A stretch of 54,580 bases of DNA from Candidatus Alloclostridium intestinigallinarum (lineage in GTDB: Bacteria; Bacillota; Clostridia; Christensenellales; UBA3700): contig CAJFJA010000014.1 of NCBI GenBank assembly GCA_904382605.1, positions 1-54,580 on the forward strand, read 5' to 3'. Every line of letters starts with the position of its first letter. The first letter of the stretch is position 1. A model generated the notes under the pieces. That model was not told where the DNA came from. It did no database searches and saw nothing but the letters and a program-made list of their open reading frames with translations. Shown here in pieces: positions 44,326 through 54,580 of this stretch. Both the position numbers and the translations under genes were made by a program.

Positions 44326-45084
44326 ATGCGGCAGTATATCACGTCCGCCCGCGGAGAGGGCGTAAAATTCGTAAAAAAACTCATATCCGATTCCTCTTTC
44401 AGAAGAGAGCGCAACCTTGTCGTCGTCGAGGGCGAACGTACCATAGCCGACCTTCCGGCGCACGTCAGGGTGGAGTCCGTCTATATCCTGAAAGAAAAAG
44501 AGGATAAGTTTTCGCGCTTTTTCGGTCTGTGCGGCGACGTGAATATATGCACGGAAAACGTAATGCGCGCCATATCTTCCGCCGTGACCCCTCCGGGCGT
44601 GTTGGCGGTGGTGCAGCTGCCTCCGCAAAGGGAGCAGGGCGACAGGCTGATAGTGCTGGACGGCATAACCGACCCCGGAAACATGGGCACCGTTATCCGC
44701 ACGGCGGCGGCGCTGGGCGGCTGGGACGTATTGTGCGTGGACTGTTGCAGCGCCACTTCGCCCAAAGCCGTAAGGGCGGGCATGGGCGGAATTTTCCGCG
44801 TGAACGTGAAGGAAATAAGCGGAGAAGAAGCGGAGAAATATACGCGCGGGTATAAGATATTCGCGCTTGATATGCACGGGGAAAACGTGTATAATATAAA
44901 AAAAGACGAATTCACGGGCAGGTTTGCCGTGGCTGTCGGCGGAGAAGCCTTCGGGCTTTCGGACGGGCTGAGAAAGAGGGCGGATAAGATAATCTCCCTG
45001 CCCATGCCGGGCGATATGGAATCGCTCAACGCGGCGGTAAGCCTGGCGGTCACGCTTTACACCGTGGAATACGCACTCAAATAA
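44326..45084 (+). CDS. TrmH/SpoU-family RNA 2'-O-methyltransferase
   Basis: This 252-residue SPOUT enzyme methylates ribose in rRNA or tRNA using SAM. The N-terminal substrate-binding domain ('YITSARGEGVKFVKKLI', 'LVVVEGERTIADL') precedes the knotted catalytic domain. The three motifs are present: 'LDGITDPGNMGTVIRTA' (motif 1), 'VAVGGEAFGLSD' (motif 2) and 'LPMPGDMESLNAAVSLAV' (motif 3). ATG 44326 matches the family N-terminus but has no Shine-Dalgarno and directly follows the rplT terminator. It probably begins an operon with yebC, proA and ruvC. The target nucleotide is unknown. Confidence 0.9.
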   Translation: MRQYITSARGEGVKFVKKLISDSSFRRERNLVVVEGERTIADLPAHVRVESVYILKEKEDKFSRFFGLCGDVNICTENVMRAISSAVTPPGVLAVVQLPPQREQGDRLIVLDGITDPGNMGTVIRTAAALGGWDVLCVDCCSATSPKAVRAGMGGIFRVNVKEISGEEAEKYTRGYKIFALDMHGENVYNIKKDEFTGRFAVAVGGEAFGLSDGLRKRADKIISLPMPGDMESLNAAVSLAVTLYTVEYALK

Positions 45085-45102
45085 TTTTCGGAGGAGAAAA
45101 CA

Positions 45103-45846
45103 ATGTCCGGACACAGCAAATGGGCGAACATCAAGAATAAAAAGGGCGCGGCGGACGCCAAGCGCGGCGCGGTATTCACCAAGATAGGCAGGGAAATTGC
45201 CGTTGCGGTCAAGGCGGGCGGACCCGATCCGGCGTCCAACTCCAAACTGCGCGACGCAATTGCCAAGGCAAAGGCGGCGAATATGCCCGGCGACAACATT
45301 GAGCGCAGTATCAAAAAGGCGAGCGGCGAACTCACCGCCGTAAACTACGAAGAAAACGTATACGAAGGCTACGCGCAGGAAGGCGTCGCGGTCATCGTGG
45401 AAACGCTTACCGACAACACCAACCGCACTTCCGCGGACATACGCCACATATTCAGCAAATGCGGCGGCTCGCTGGGCACCACGGGCTGCGTGTCCTATAT
45501 GTTTGAAAAGAAGGGGCTTATCGTGGTGGACGGCAGCGGCGTGGACGAAGATACGCTCATGATGGAAGCGCTCGAAGCGGGCGCCGACGACGTGGTGGCG
45601 CAGGACGGCTATTTTGAAATATACACCGCTCCAGCCGATTTTTCCGCCGTGCGCGAGGCGGTGGAAGCCAACAAGGATTACGTCATTCTGGACGCGGGCG
45701 TGCAGATGATACCTTCCAACACGGTTACTCCTTCAGCGGAAGCGGAGGTCAAAATACGCCGCCTTCTGGACATGCTGGAAGACAACGACGACGTGCAGAA
45801 CGTCTATCACAACGCGGAACTTTCCGACGAGGGCGAAGAAGAGTAA
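45103..45846 (+). CDS. yebC: YebC/PmpR-family protein (TACO1 type)
   Basis: This is a 247-residue protein of the universally distributed YebC family. It was long annotated as a transcriptional regulator, and family members have more recently been linked to translation of difficult peptide stretches. 'SGHSKWANIKNKKGAADAKRG' at the N-terminus and 'KCGGSLGTTGCVSYMFEKKG' are the diagnostic blocks. 'DVQNVYHNAEL' closes the protein. GGAGGAG lies 6 nt before ATG 45103. It sits 18 nt after the methyltransferase gene and often neighbours ruvC in bacteria, as it does here with proA between. Confidence 0.95.
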   Translation: MSGHSKWANIKNKKGAADAKRGAVFTKIGREIAVAVKAGGPDPASNSKLRDAIAKAKAANMPGDNIERSIKKASGELTAVNYEENVYEGYAQEGVAVIVETLTDNTNRTSADIRHIFSKCGGSLGTTGCVSYMFEKKGLIVVDGSGVDEDTLMMEALEAGADDVVAQDGYFEIYTAPADFSAVREAVEANKDYVILDAGVQMIPSNTVTPSAEAEVKIRRLLDMLEDNDDVQNVYHNAELSDEGEEE

Positions 45847-45867
45847 AACGTTATTCAGAGGTGGATT

Positions 45868-47136
45868 ATGAGCGTTACGCAGCAGGTTGAAAGCATATGC
45901 AGGGCGGCACACGACGCGCAGTACGCCTTGGCGGGCGCAAGCGCGGAAGATAAAAACAAAATGCTCCGCGCCATAGCAAAGGCGATAAGCGGCGCAAGCG
46001 GGCAGCTTCTGGAGATAAACAAAAAGGACGTGGAGGAGGCAAAGGCTTCCGGTATGTCTTTTGCCATGGTGGACAGGCTCACTCTGACCCCCGAACGCAT
46101 CTCCGTCATGGCGGAGGGCGTGGCTCAGGTTGCCGACCTGCCCGATCCCGTGGGCGAGGTCACGGAAGAGTGGACCGTGCCTTCCGGACTTCATATCAAA
46201 AAAGTGCGCGTACCGCTCGGCGTTATAGGCGTTATATACGAATCGCGCCCCAACGTCACCGCGGACGTGGCGGCGCTCTGCCTCAAATCGGGCAACTGCG
46301 TAGTGCTCCGCGGCGGCAAGGACGCCATCAATTCCAACCGCGCGATATACAATATCATAGTAAAAGCCGTAAAAGAAAGCGGCTTTGATCCCGCCTGCGT
46401 GGGATTTATCGACGATACTTCGCGTGAAGGAAGCACGGCGCTTCTGAAGCAGGGCGGATACGTGGACGTGGTCATTCCGCGCGGCGGCGACGGCCTGAAA
46501 CATTTCGTGCTGGAAAACGCCGTAATGCCCGTAATCGCAAGCGCGGGCGGCGTGTGCCACCTTTTCGTGGAAAAAAGCGCAAATCCCGACAAGTGCATAC
46601 CCGTTATAGAAAACGCGAAAATGCAGCGTCCTTCCACCTGTAACGCGCTCGAACAGCTGCTCGTCCAGCGTGATATTGCGGAAAAATTCCTGCCCGCGGC
46701 AATTAAAAATCTTACCGATAAAGGTTGCAGGATAACCGCCTGCAAGGAAAGCAAGGCTATTTTAGACGGCGCGGGAGTGCCCTGCATTGCCGCCACGGAA
46801 GAGGACTTCAGAAAAGAGCACGGCGACTATGAACTTACCGTGCGCGTGGTCAAGGACACGGACGAGGCGATTGCCATAATCAACGCGAACAACACCGCGC
46901 ACTCGGACGGCATCTTGTCCGAAGATAAGAAGGAGATAGCCAAATTCGTCAAAGGCGTGGACGCGGCGTGCGTCTATGTGAACGCATCCACCCGCTTTAC
47001 GGACGGCTTCCAATTCGGCTTCGGCGCGGAAATAGGCATATCCACGCAAAAACTTCACGCGCGCGGACCGCTCGGCTTAAAACAGCTCACAAGCGAAAAA
47101 TATATCGCGGACGGCGATTACCTCAGCAGAAAGTAA
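45868..47136 (+). CDS. proA: Glutamate-5-semialdehyde dehydrogenase
   Basis: This enzyme reduces gamma-glutamyl phosphate to glutamate semialdehyde, the second step of proline synthesis. It is a 422-residue member of the aldehyde dehydrogenase superfamily. The catalytic cysteine lies in 'RPSTCNALEQLLV', and 'GVIGVIYESRPNVTADVAALC' and 'CVYVNASTRFTDGFQFGFGAE' are family signatures. Its usual partner proB is not in the window. It is inserted between yebC and ruvC, whose start codon overlaps the proA stop by one base, so ruvC translation is coupled. GAGGTGG precedes ATG 45868. Confidence 0.96.
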   Translation: MSVTQQVESICRAAHDAQYALAGASAEDKNKMLRAIAKAISGASGQLLEINKKDVEEAKASGMSFAMVDRLTLTPERISVMAEGVAQVADLPDPVGEVTEEWTVPSGLHIKKVRVPLGVIGVIYESRPNVTADVAALCLKSGNCVVLRGGKDAINSNRAIYNIIVKAVKESGFDPACVGFIDDTSREGSTALLKQGGYVDVVIPRGGDGLKHFVLENAVMPVIASAGGVCHLFVEKSANPDKCIPVIENAKMQRPSTCNALEQLLVQRDIAEKFLPAAIKNLTDKGCRITACKESKAILDGAGVPCIAATEEDFRKEHGDYELTVRVVKDTDEAIAIINANNTAHSDGILSEDKKEIAKFVKGVDAACVYVNASTRFTDGFQFGFGAEIGISTQKLHARGPLGLKQLTSEKYIADGDYLSRK

Positions 47137-47627
47137 TGAGAATTCTGGGCATAGACCCCGGCTTCGCCATCGTCGGCTACGGGGTGATAGACAGCGAAAA
47201 AGGGAAATCCTCCGTTGTGGATTACGGCGTTATCACCACCCCCAAGGAGGAAAAACTTCCCGCGCGCCTGCACATGATCTATGACGACCTTGCCGCGCTC
47301 ATCGACAAGTTCAAGCCCGACTGCATGGCGATAGAAGAGCTTTTTTTCACCAAGAACATAACCACGGGTATCGCCGTGGCGGAGGCGAGGGGAGTTATCC
47401 TGCTGTGCGCCACGCATAAGCTGGGACATATCTTCGAATACACCCCCAACCAGATAAAGGAAGCCCTTACCGGCTACGGCAAAGCCACCAAGGCGCAGAT
47501 GCAGTTCATGGTCACCCGTCTTCTGGGACTCAAATCCGTGCCCAAGCCCGACGACGCCGCCGACGCGCTCGCCGTCGCGCTTACCCAGGCGCAGACGGGT
47601 AGGCTTGCGGGCATATTCCGAGTTTAA
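47136..47627 (+). CDS. ruvC: Holliday junction resolvase RuvC
   Basis: This is a 163-residue dimeric RNase H-fold nuclease that cuts Holliday junctions brought by RuvAB. Acidic catalytic residues are visible: D7 ('GIDPG'), E67 ('IEELFF'), and D140/D143 in 'PKPDDAADALAVAL'. The start ATG 47136 overlaps the last base of the proA stop (TAATG) and has only a weak Shine-Dalgarno. A much longer open frame upstream overlaps proA and is not used. It is separated from ruvA-ruvB by 1.4 kb of repeats. Confidence 0.96.
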   Translation: MRILGIDPGFAIVGYGVIDSEKGKSSVVDYGVITTPKEEKLPARLHMIYDDLAALIDKFKPDCMAIEELFFTKNITTGIAVAEARGVILLCATHKLGHIFEYTPNQIKEALTGYGKATKAQMQFMVTRLLGLKSVPKPDDAADALAVALTQAQTGRLAGIFRV

Positions 47628-47639
47628 GCGCTTCGCTTA

Positions 47640-47930
47640 AGCGCCGAATGAAAATGCCGCGCGATAAAGCAACTCGATAAGCGTACAAAATCTGCGCGCG
47701 GCATTTTGCGCTTACGTTTTTAAGGGAAAACCCGTTCATTCGCAAGCTACGCTTGCTTGAGAACAGGTTTTTCCTTCTTTTCGCGCAAAGTTTTATATTA
47801 GGGCAAACAATTCTTTTGCGCGAAAATTCAACCCTTTCCGCCCTTACGGGAAAACTTGCACGGCAAGTTTTAGAGGTGCGCTCGCCGAAAAGTGTGATTT
47901 TCGGCGGCGGATTATCCGCTTTTTATAACA
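47640..47930 (-). repeat. Multi-hairpin element S, copy 2
   Basis: The minus strand matches copy 1 in order and spacing but with different stems: GCCGAAAA/TTTTCGGC, ACTTGC/GCAAGT, the shared TTTTCGCGCAAA/TTTGCGCGAAAA, AACCTGTTC/GAACGGGTT, and ATGCCGCGC/GCGCGGCAT instead of GTGTTTTGC/GCAAAACAC. Confidence 0.75.
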
Positions 47931-47959
47931 TATAGCCGTGCGGAGAAATCGACAGCACA

Positions 47960-48900
47960 CTTCACGGATTAATCAGCCAGCGGTGGCTCACCGCCGCTCG
48001 CAAAAGCGCGGTTTTGCTTCGCTTATATTATCACGGGTGGAGCGCCACGCGCTCCCGCTTGGCAGAATGTAATTTTGCCGCGCCTTATTTGCAATAAAAG
48101 TGTTGCAGAGAAAAAAGTTTTTTATATTCTTATATAATGCAAAATGTGAAAGTATCGTTTACCAAAATTCTTGGTATCGACATATATGGCAATTTTTATT
48201 AATCTGTCCACTATAGTGGACACTTCATTTATAAAAGAAAGTAAACAAACCGATACCAAGATTTTTGGTAAACGATAGTATTTGAGCCAGGCAATAATAT
48301 AAAGCAAAGTATTGCGGAGATATCAATTTTGAAATTCAGTTTCGCTGTCAGGTACTACTTGACAAGGTTATTTTGGATAGTAAGTAAGACAGGCTTGTCA
48401 AGTACTGCTTGACAAAGGAGAATCGGCTGTTTTTATGGTAATCAAAAAAGCATTGCGAAGAGATACCCCGCAATACTTTTTCTGTCATTTCAAGGTATGA
48501 TAGGGGGCGGCGGTGCGCCGCTGTCAAGTACTACTTGACAAAAGTAAGTCGGCTGTTTTTATGGTAATCAAACAAAAAAGTATTACGGAGAAGAAAAGCC
48601 GTAACTTGGCGCAATGTTACTGCACGGCATAATCAGGGGTAGAGCATCCCACGCTCCCGGCTCGCCGCAATTTTGCGCGCTTTATTTGCATTATAAGGTC
48701 GTGCGAAGAAAAAGTTTTTATATATTCTTATATAATGCAAAATGTGAAAGTATCGTTTACCAAAATTCTTGGTATCGACATATATCAGGTTTTTATAAGA
48801 CTTTTGTCCACTTAAGTGGACAAGCTGTTTTACTACTCTGATATATTACGAAAGGAGAGAAGTAACCTATACCAAAGATATTGGTATAGGCATATAGTTG
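47960..48900. repeat. Mosaic of palindromic repeats between ruvC and ruvA
   Basis: No gene is seen. The contents are: GGAGCGC hairpin 48039-48055; PAL3 48160-48176, PAL2 48205-48222, PAL3 48254-48270; PAL1 at 48346 and 48396 (50-bp period) and at about 48525; imperfect hairpin 48641-48657; PAL3 48758-48774, PAL2 48805-48822, PAL3 48867-48889. About 65 bp before 48180 is repeated before 48780, 600 bp apart. Confidence 0.85.
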
Positions 48901-49026
48901 ATTTTATAATTTATTTGTCCTCTTTGCTTCGCTTTACTTATAGCCGCCGAATGAAATGTTTTGCGATAATACTTGTATCACGGAGAAAATTTGCTGTACA
49001 AAACGATAAAGCAAAGTGCGGATAAA

Positions 49027-49055
49027 TTGACATTCCGCGCTTTTTGTATTATATT
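49027..49055 (+). promoter_or_regulatory. Promoter of ruvA-ruvB-queA, leaderless type
   Basis: TTGACA (49027-49032) and TATATT (49050-49055) are separated by 17 nt. The ruvA ATG begins 7 nt after the -10 box, so transcription should start at or next to the start codon. The sequence is very similar to the tgt promoter. Confidence 0.75.
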
Positions 49056-49061
49056 ATATAT

Positions 49062-49658
49062 ATGTATTCTTATATCATCGGCACAATCGCGGACATGGAA
49101 GAGGGTAAGGTTGTTCTGGACAACCACGGAATAGGATACGAACTGAACGTATCTTCCTTTACGCTGTCCAAAGTCGGGGCGGCGGGCAAGCAGATAAAGC
49201 TGTTCACGCACCTGGGTGTGACCGATGACGCCATGCGCCTTTACGGCTTTATATCCGAAGAAGAGCGCACTATGTTCTTGAAGCTGATAACGGTCAGCGG
49301 AATAGGTCCGAAAGTCGCGCTCCAGATTTTGTCGGGCATGGACGTGCGCACGCTCGCGCTCGCCATCGTCAATTCGGATACAAAGTCGCTTGCGCGTATA
49401 AAAGGCATAGGCAAAAAGACCGCCGAGCGCGTTATCGTGGAGCTTAAAGAGCGCGTGGAGAGCGAGGCGGTGGAGAGCGGCGAATTTGCCGGTATCGGTT
49501 CTTCCGACCCCGTCGGACAGGAAGCGGCGGCGGTGCTCGTTTCGCTGGGGCTTTCGCGCACGGAAGCTGTTACAGCCGTGAACAAGGTGCTCGCGGCGGG
49601 CAGGGCGAAAACGCTGGAAGAAGTGATAACGCTTGCGTTAAGGAGTGTGGATAAATAA
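49062..49658 (+). CDS. ruvA: Holliday junction helicase subunit RuvA
   Basis: This is a tetrameric junction-recognition protein of 198 residues. The N-terminal OB fold starts '[29 protein letters not shown]'. The helix-hairpin-helix motifs are '[17 protein letters not shown]' and '[19 protein letters not shown]', and a C-terminal domain III contacts RuvB. ATG 49062 matches the family start. It has no Shine-Dalgarno and lies exactly where the promoter predicts transcription to begin. The stop overlaps the ruvB ATG by one base. Confidence 0.96.
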   Translation: MYSYIIGTIADMEEGKVVLDNHGIGYELNVSSFTLSKVGAAGKQIKLFTHLGVTDDAMRLYGFISEEERTMFLKLITVSGIGPKVALQILSGMDVRTLALAIVNSDTKSLARIKGIGKKTAERVIVELKERVESEAVESGEFAGIGSSDPVGQEAAAVLVSLGLSRTEAVTAVNKVLAAGRAKTLEEVITLALRSVDK

Positions 49659-50719
49659 TGGATTTCTTGCCCGAAGACGAAGAAAGGTTTCTGTCCTCAT
49701 ACAACATAGAACGGGAAGGGGACAACGATATATCCCTGCGCCCCAAGACCATGGCGGACTACGTGGGGCAGGAGAAGATAAAGAGCAACCTGGAAGTGTA
49801 TATCCAGGCGGCGAAAGCGCGCGGAGAAGCGCTCGACCACGTCCTTTTGTACGGACCTCCCGGGCTGGGAAAGACCACTCTCGCGCACATAATCGCGGCG
49901 GAGATGAATTCGCAGATACGCATAACTTCCGGTCCCGCAATAGAAAAAGCCGCCGACCTTGCCGCAATTCTGACCAACTTAGAGCAGGGCGACGTGCTGT
50001 TCATCGACGAAATACACCGCCTGAACAGGGCGGTAGAGGAAATTCTCTATCCCGCAATGGAGGACTTCGCGCTCGACTTCATGGTGGGCAAGGGACCTTC
50101 GGCAAAGAGTATCCGCCTGCCTCTCAACAGGTTCACCCTGATAGGCGCAACCACGAAAGCGGGCATGCTCACTTCTCCGCTCAGGGACAGATTCGGCGTG
50201 AACTGCCGTCTGGAACTGTATTCGCCCGAAGAACTTGCCGTAATCGTCAAGCGTTCCGCGTCGATTCTGGGCGTGGAAATCACCGAAGGCGGCGCAAAAG
50301 AGATAGCCTCGCGTTCACGCGGCACTCCGCGTATAGCCAACCGCATTCTGAAGCGCGTGCGCGACTGGGCGCAGGTGCGCGGCAACGGCATTGTGGACGA
50401 AAGGGCGGCGGACGAAGCCCTGCGCGGCATGGAGATAGACAAGAAGGGGCTTGACAATATCGACAGGCTCATTTTAACCACGATGATAGATAAATTCGGT
50501 GGCGGTCCCGTGGGACTTGATACTCTGGCGGCGGCGGTGGGAGAGGATTCGGGCACGATAGAAGACGTGTACGAACCCTACCTCATGCAGATAACATTCA
50601 TAGCGCGCACGCCGCGCGGCAGGATATGCCTTCCCGACGCCTATAAGCATATAGGCAGAAAATACAGCGGCGGCAACGGACAGATGAGTATGTTTGACGC
50701 TGAGGGAGAAGAAGATTGA
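49658..50719 (+). CDS. ruvB: Holliday junction branch-migration ATPase RuvB
   Basis: This is a 353-residue hexameric AAA+ motor. Walker A is GPPGLGKT (66-73), Walker B is in '[16 protein letters not shown]', sensor 1 is '[10 protein letters not shown]', and the arginine finger is in '[10 protein letters not shown]'. The C-terminal winged helix contains '[15 protein letters not shown]'. It starts within the ruvA stop codon and ends overlapping the queA start. It acts with RuvA here and with RuvC, encoded upstream beyond a repeat region. Confidence 0.97.
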   Translation: MDFLPEDEERFLSSYNIEREGDNDISLRPKTMADYVGQEKIKSNLEVYIQAAKARGEALDHVLLYGPPGLGKTTLAHIIAAEMNSQIRITSGPAIEKAADLAAILTNLEQGDVLFIDEIHRLNRAVEEILYPAMEDFALDFMVGKGPSAKSIRLPLNRFTLIGATTKAGMLTSPLRDRFGVNCRLELYSPEELAVIVKRSASILGVEITEGGAKEIASRSRGTPRIANRILKRVRDWAQVRGNGIVDERAADEALRGMEIDKKGLDNIDRLILTTMIDKFGGGPVGLDTLAAAVGEDSGTIEDVYEPYLMQITFIARTPRGRICLPDAYKHIGRKYSGGNGQMSMFDAEGEED

Positions 50720-51768
50720 AGACATCTGATTTCGACTACTATTTGCCAAAAGAACTCATCGCGCAGCACCCTTTGGAGCGGCGCGATTCTTCACGTCTTG
50801 CCGTATTTCACAAAGACAGCGGCGAAATTGAACACAGGCATTTTGCCGACATTACCGAATATCTGCGCCCCGGCGACGTGCTCGTAATAAACGACACGCG
50901 CGTAATTCCCGCGCGCCTTCTGGGCGTGAGGATAACTTCCGCCGTACCCGAAGAAAAGGCGGCGGAGCACGAAAAGAACTGCGAAGTCCTGCTTTTGAAA
51001 CGCATTTCCCTCACCGATTGGGAATGTATCGTCCGTCCGGGCAAAAAACTGCGTACAGGTGCGAAAATTTACTTTTCACCCCGCCTTTCAGCCACGGTTA
51101 CGGGCATAAAGGACGAAGGGGTGCGCGTGCTTACCTTTGAAACGGACGGAGTTTTTGAAGAGGTGCTCGATGAGGTTGGCAACATGCCGCTTCCGCCTTA
51201 TATCACGGAAAAATTGGAAGACAAGAGCCGTTACAACACCGTTTACGCACACACGGACGGTTCGGCGGCGGCTCCCACCGCGGGACTGCATTTCACCCCC
51301 GAACTTTTGCAAAAGGTAAAGGATATGGGCGTGAAAATCGCGCCCGTGCTCCTGCACGTGGGACTCGGCACGTTCCGCCCCGTCAAGGAAGAAGAGGCCA
51401 CCGCGCATAAAATGCACAGCGAGTATTACGAAATCTCCGCCGAAAGCGCCGCGATGATCAATGACGCGCGCAAATCGGGCGGCAGGGTAGTGTGCGTGGG
51501 CACCACGTCCGTGCGCACCCTTGAAAGCGCAAGCGCGGAAGACGGCACTCTGTCCGCCTGCTCGGGCAACACGGAAATTTTTATCTATCCCGGTTACCGC
51601 TTCAAGTGCGTCGACGCCCTCATAACCAACTTCCATCTGCCCAAATCCACCCTAATAATGCTCGTTTCCGCCTTTATCGGCAGGGAAAACACCTTGAAAC
51701 TGTATAATGAAGCGGTAAGGCTAGGGTATCGCTTTTTCTCCTTCGGTGATGCTTGCTTACTGATATAA
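50716..51768 (+). CDS. queA: S-adenosylmethionine:tRNA ribosyltransferase-isomerase
   Basis: This enzyme transfers and isomerises the ribosyl part of SAM to 7-aminomethyl-deazaguanine in tRNA, forming epoxyqueuosine. It has 350 residues. The N-terminus '[28 protein letters not shown]' and '[16 protein letters not shown]', 'GLHFTPELL' and '[18 protein letters not shown]' are family signatures. The start is TTG 50716, overlapping the ruvB stop (TTGA), with GGGAG upstream. It works after Tgt, whose gene follows, so both queuosine steps are clustered. A terminator follows. Confidence 0.96.
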   Translation: MKTSDFDYYLPKELIAQHPLERRDSSRLAVFHKDSGEIEHRHFADITEYLRPGDVLVINDTRVIPARLLGVRITSAVPEEKAAEHEKNCEVLLLKRISLTDWECIVRPGKKLRTGAKIYFSPRLSATVTGIKDEGVRVLTFETDGVFEEVLDEVGNMPLPPYITEKLEDKSRYNTVYAHTDGSAAAPTAGLHFTPELLQKVKDMGVKIAPVLLHVGLGTFRPVKEEEATAHKMHSEYYEISAESAAMINDARKSGGRVVCVGTTSVRTLESASAEDGTLSACSGNTEIFIYPGYRFKCVDALITNFHLPKSTLIMLVSAFIGRENTLKLYNEAVRLGYRFFSFGDACLLI

Positions 51769-51786
51769 GCGTAAAATAGCTAATTC

Positions 51787-51827
51787 AAAAATCCGAAAGA
51801 TAAAAAATATTTTCTTTCGGATTTTTT
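51787..51827 (+). terminator. Terminator of ruvA-ruvB-queA
   Basis: AATCCGAAAGA (51790-51800) pairs with TCTTTCGGATT (51813-51823) and is followed by a T run. Confidence 0.93.
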
Positions 51828-51830
51828 CTT

Positions 51831-51985
51831 ACGCATTTTCCGCCCGCGAGGGCGCCGCATATAAGGCGCGTGATACTTTGTCGAGGCAATTTTTCCCTCA
51901 GTCACGTACGCCCTAGTACGCTCCTGTCGTGAAAAATCACCTCTCCTTGTCTGACACGCCTTCTCTGCGGTGCATTTGAGCGCGG
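51831..51985. repeat. Post-terminator palindromic element
   Basis: The sequence 'TTCCGCCCGCGAGGGCGCCGC' type block and the hairpin CGTAC-gcccta-GTACG (about 51906-51921) are shared in form with the region after yajC (54476 onwards). There is no gene here. Confidence 0.55.
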
Positions 51986-52007
51986 CTACAAAGCGGTAAA
52001 ATTATAA

Positions 52008-53648
<1,641 letters not shown>

Positions 53649-53741
53649 GCAGGAAAAAGGGGATAAGCTGAAAAAGCGGCAAAATCCCCTCTATTTTTCA
53701 ACGGTATATATTTATTTTACTTAACAATTGCGTGTATTTTG

Positions 53742-53770
53742 TTGCAATTACGGTAAAAATACTTTATTAT
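53742..53770 (+). promoter_or_regulatory. Promoter of yajC inside an inverted repeat
   Basis: TTGCAA (53742-53747) and TATTAT (53765-53770) are separated by 17 nt. GTTGCAAT (53741-53748) and ATTGCAAC (53775-53782) form an 8-bp inverted repeat flanking the promoter, possibly an operator. Confidence 0.6.
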
Positions 53771-53829
53771 ATTTATTGCAACCGAATATACAGGTAGGGT
53801 GATACCTGACAAATAAAGGAGTGTAATTT

Positions 53830-54402
53830 ATGGGCGACAATTGGTATATATGGGTCATATTGGGCGTATTGCTCGTGTTTATGATTCTTATGTCGGTAAT
53901 TCCGAACAGGAAGAGGCAGAAGAAAGCGCAGGAGATGATGAACAGTATCCGCGTGGGCAGCAAGATCAAGACGATCGGCGGCTTTATCGGCGAGATAAAG
54001 GCTATAAACAACGACCGCAACGAATTTATCGTGGATCTTTCCGCAAACGGCGACGGCAGTCTGCTTGCCACCATTGACAGGGCGGCGGTTTACACCGTGC
54101 TTAATCCCGCTACTCCCGCTCCCGAAACCGTGAGCGCGGCGGACGACCTTGCGCAGGACGAAAAATCTGAAGCCAAGGCGGAAGAAAGGGCAGACAAGAA
54201 GAAAAAGCGCGGCAAAAAGCATAAGCAGGCGGAAGTAGTGGACCTCGATTCTCTTCCCGCCGACGACGCGGAAGCAGAGCGTGCCAAGATGAGTAAGGAA
54301 GAAGTTTTCGACCTCGGCGAAAGCGCCGGGCAGGACGGCGCGGAGACCGGAGCGGACGTTCCCGCGGAGAATAACAAGCAGGACACAAATCCCGACCTTT
54401 AA
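53830..54402 (+). CDS. yajC: Preprotein translocase accessory subunit YajC, long form
   Basis: This is a 190-residue protein, against about 85-115 for typical YajC. A single N-terminal membrane segment (about residues 4-22) is followed by 'PNRKRQKKAQEMMNSIRVGSKIKTIGGFIGEI', the YajC core, up to about residue 85. The remaining 100 residues are a low-complexity tail, first Ala/Glu/Asp-rich, then 'KKKKRGKKHKQ', then acidic. YajC associates with SecDF at the membrane. AAAGGAG precedes ATG 53830. It follows tgt as in many bacteria, but with its own promoter. secD and secF are expected beyond the window. Confidence 0.88.
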   Translation: MGDNWYIWVILGVLLVFMILMSVIPNRKRQKKAQEMMNSIRVGSKIKTIGGFIGEIKAINNDRNEFIVDLSANGDGSLLATIDRAAVYTVLNPATPAPETVSAADDLAQDEKSEAKAEERADKKKKRGKKHKQAEVVDLDSLPADDAEAERAKMSKEEVFDLGESAGQDGAETGADVPAENNKQDTNPDL

Positions 54403-54437
54403 GATAATATAGGCGGAAATCGTTAATTCAAAAAAAT

Positions 54438-54474
54438 ACGGACGGCAATATGTTTGCCGCCCGTAATTTTTTTT
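54438..54474 (+). terminator. Terminator of yajC
   Basis: ACGGaCGGCAA (54438-54448) pairs with TTTGCCGcCCGT (54453-54464), followed by AATTTTTTTT. Its presence means yajC is not co-transcribed with whatever follows. Confidence 0.92.
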
Positions 54475-54475
54475 C

Positions 54476-54580
54476 ATACGCTTTTCCGCCCGCGGGGGCG
54501 CCGCGCATAAGCACCCTACTACTGTGTCAAGGCGACTTTTTTCTTGGTCACATACGGTATGCCGAACAGGAACAATACGA
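54476..54580. repeat. Palindromic element at the window end
   Basis: 'CTTTTCCGCCCGCGGGGGCGCCGC' type sequence followed by TTTTTTCTTGGTCACATACGG resembles the element at 51831. It is cut by the window end. Confidence 0.5.

Noticed and set aside
46968..47135. Longer RuvC starting inside proA
   Set aside because: The translation is Arg-rich out-of-frame proA sequence, and the RuvC N-terminus MRILGIDPG begins at 47136.

Overview
The window looks like a chromosomal segment of a Gram-positive, low-to-mid GC Bacillota, most likely a Clostridia-class, gut-type uncultured lineage. The evidence is a T-box leader on thrS, a lysine riboswitch on asd-dapA-dapB, an infC-rpmI-rplT operon with an attenuator, a ruvA-ruvB-queA / tgt / yajC block, strong Shine-Dalgarno sites and sigma-A type promoters with 17-nt spacers. 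I cannot name the genus.

Layout. 0.3-5.7 kb is accessory: a KilA-N protein, a Na/Pi-cotransporter-family protein, and an AT-rich restriction-modification island (PD-(D/E)XK nuclease, a DPPY beta-class methyltransferase and a convergent D12/Dam-type methyltransferase). 5.9-10.6 kb carries polA, coaE and mscS, with repeat-filled gaps. 10.6-15.7 kb holds a 50-bp-period palindrome array, a MITE, an MFS/GPH transporter, tRNA-Leu(GAG) followed by a tandem array of structured repeats, and an AbiE-type toxin-antitoxin locus whose toxin gene is broken by a second MITE. 15.8-27.1 kb is one 3770-codon gene for a surface protein made of MBG/YDG-like modules. 27.3-33.1 kb has a DUF4143 ATPase, thrS with its T-box, and a TrpB-like enzyme. 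33.7-38.3 kb has a secreted endonuclease/phosphatase-family lipoprotein and the lysine-controlled asd-dapA-dapB operon. 38.4-42.9 kb is a four-gene operon: membrane protein, SAM methyltransferase, Hsp33 and an unknown helical protein. 43.0-47.6 kb has infC-rpmI-rplT, then a SpoU methyltransferase, yebC, proA and ruvC. 49.0-54.4 kb has ruvA-ruvB-queA, tgt and yajC.

The most unusual aspect is the intergenic DNA. Several families of palindromic or multi-hairpin elements recur, and in several of them the stems differ between copies while staying complementary. The best candidate for something undescribed is the four-and-a-half-copy array downstream of tRNA-Leu. Each copy has a conserved multibranch fold with a variable T-rich loop, most end in a terminator-like hairpin, and the leading arm of each copy is antisense to the tRNA 3' end. 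Second is a roughly 350-430-bp multi-hairpin element present three times with exchanged stems. Other points are two near-identical promoters (ruvA and tgt) that predict leaderless mRNAs, and an infC gene that appears to start at AUC behind an attenuator hairpin.
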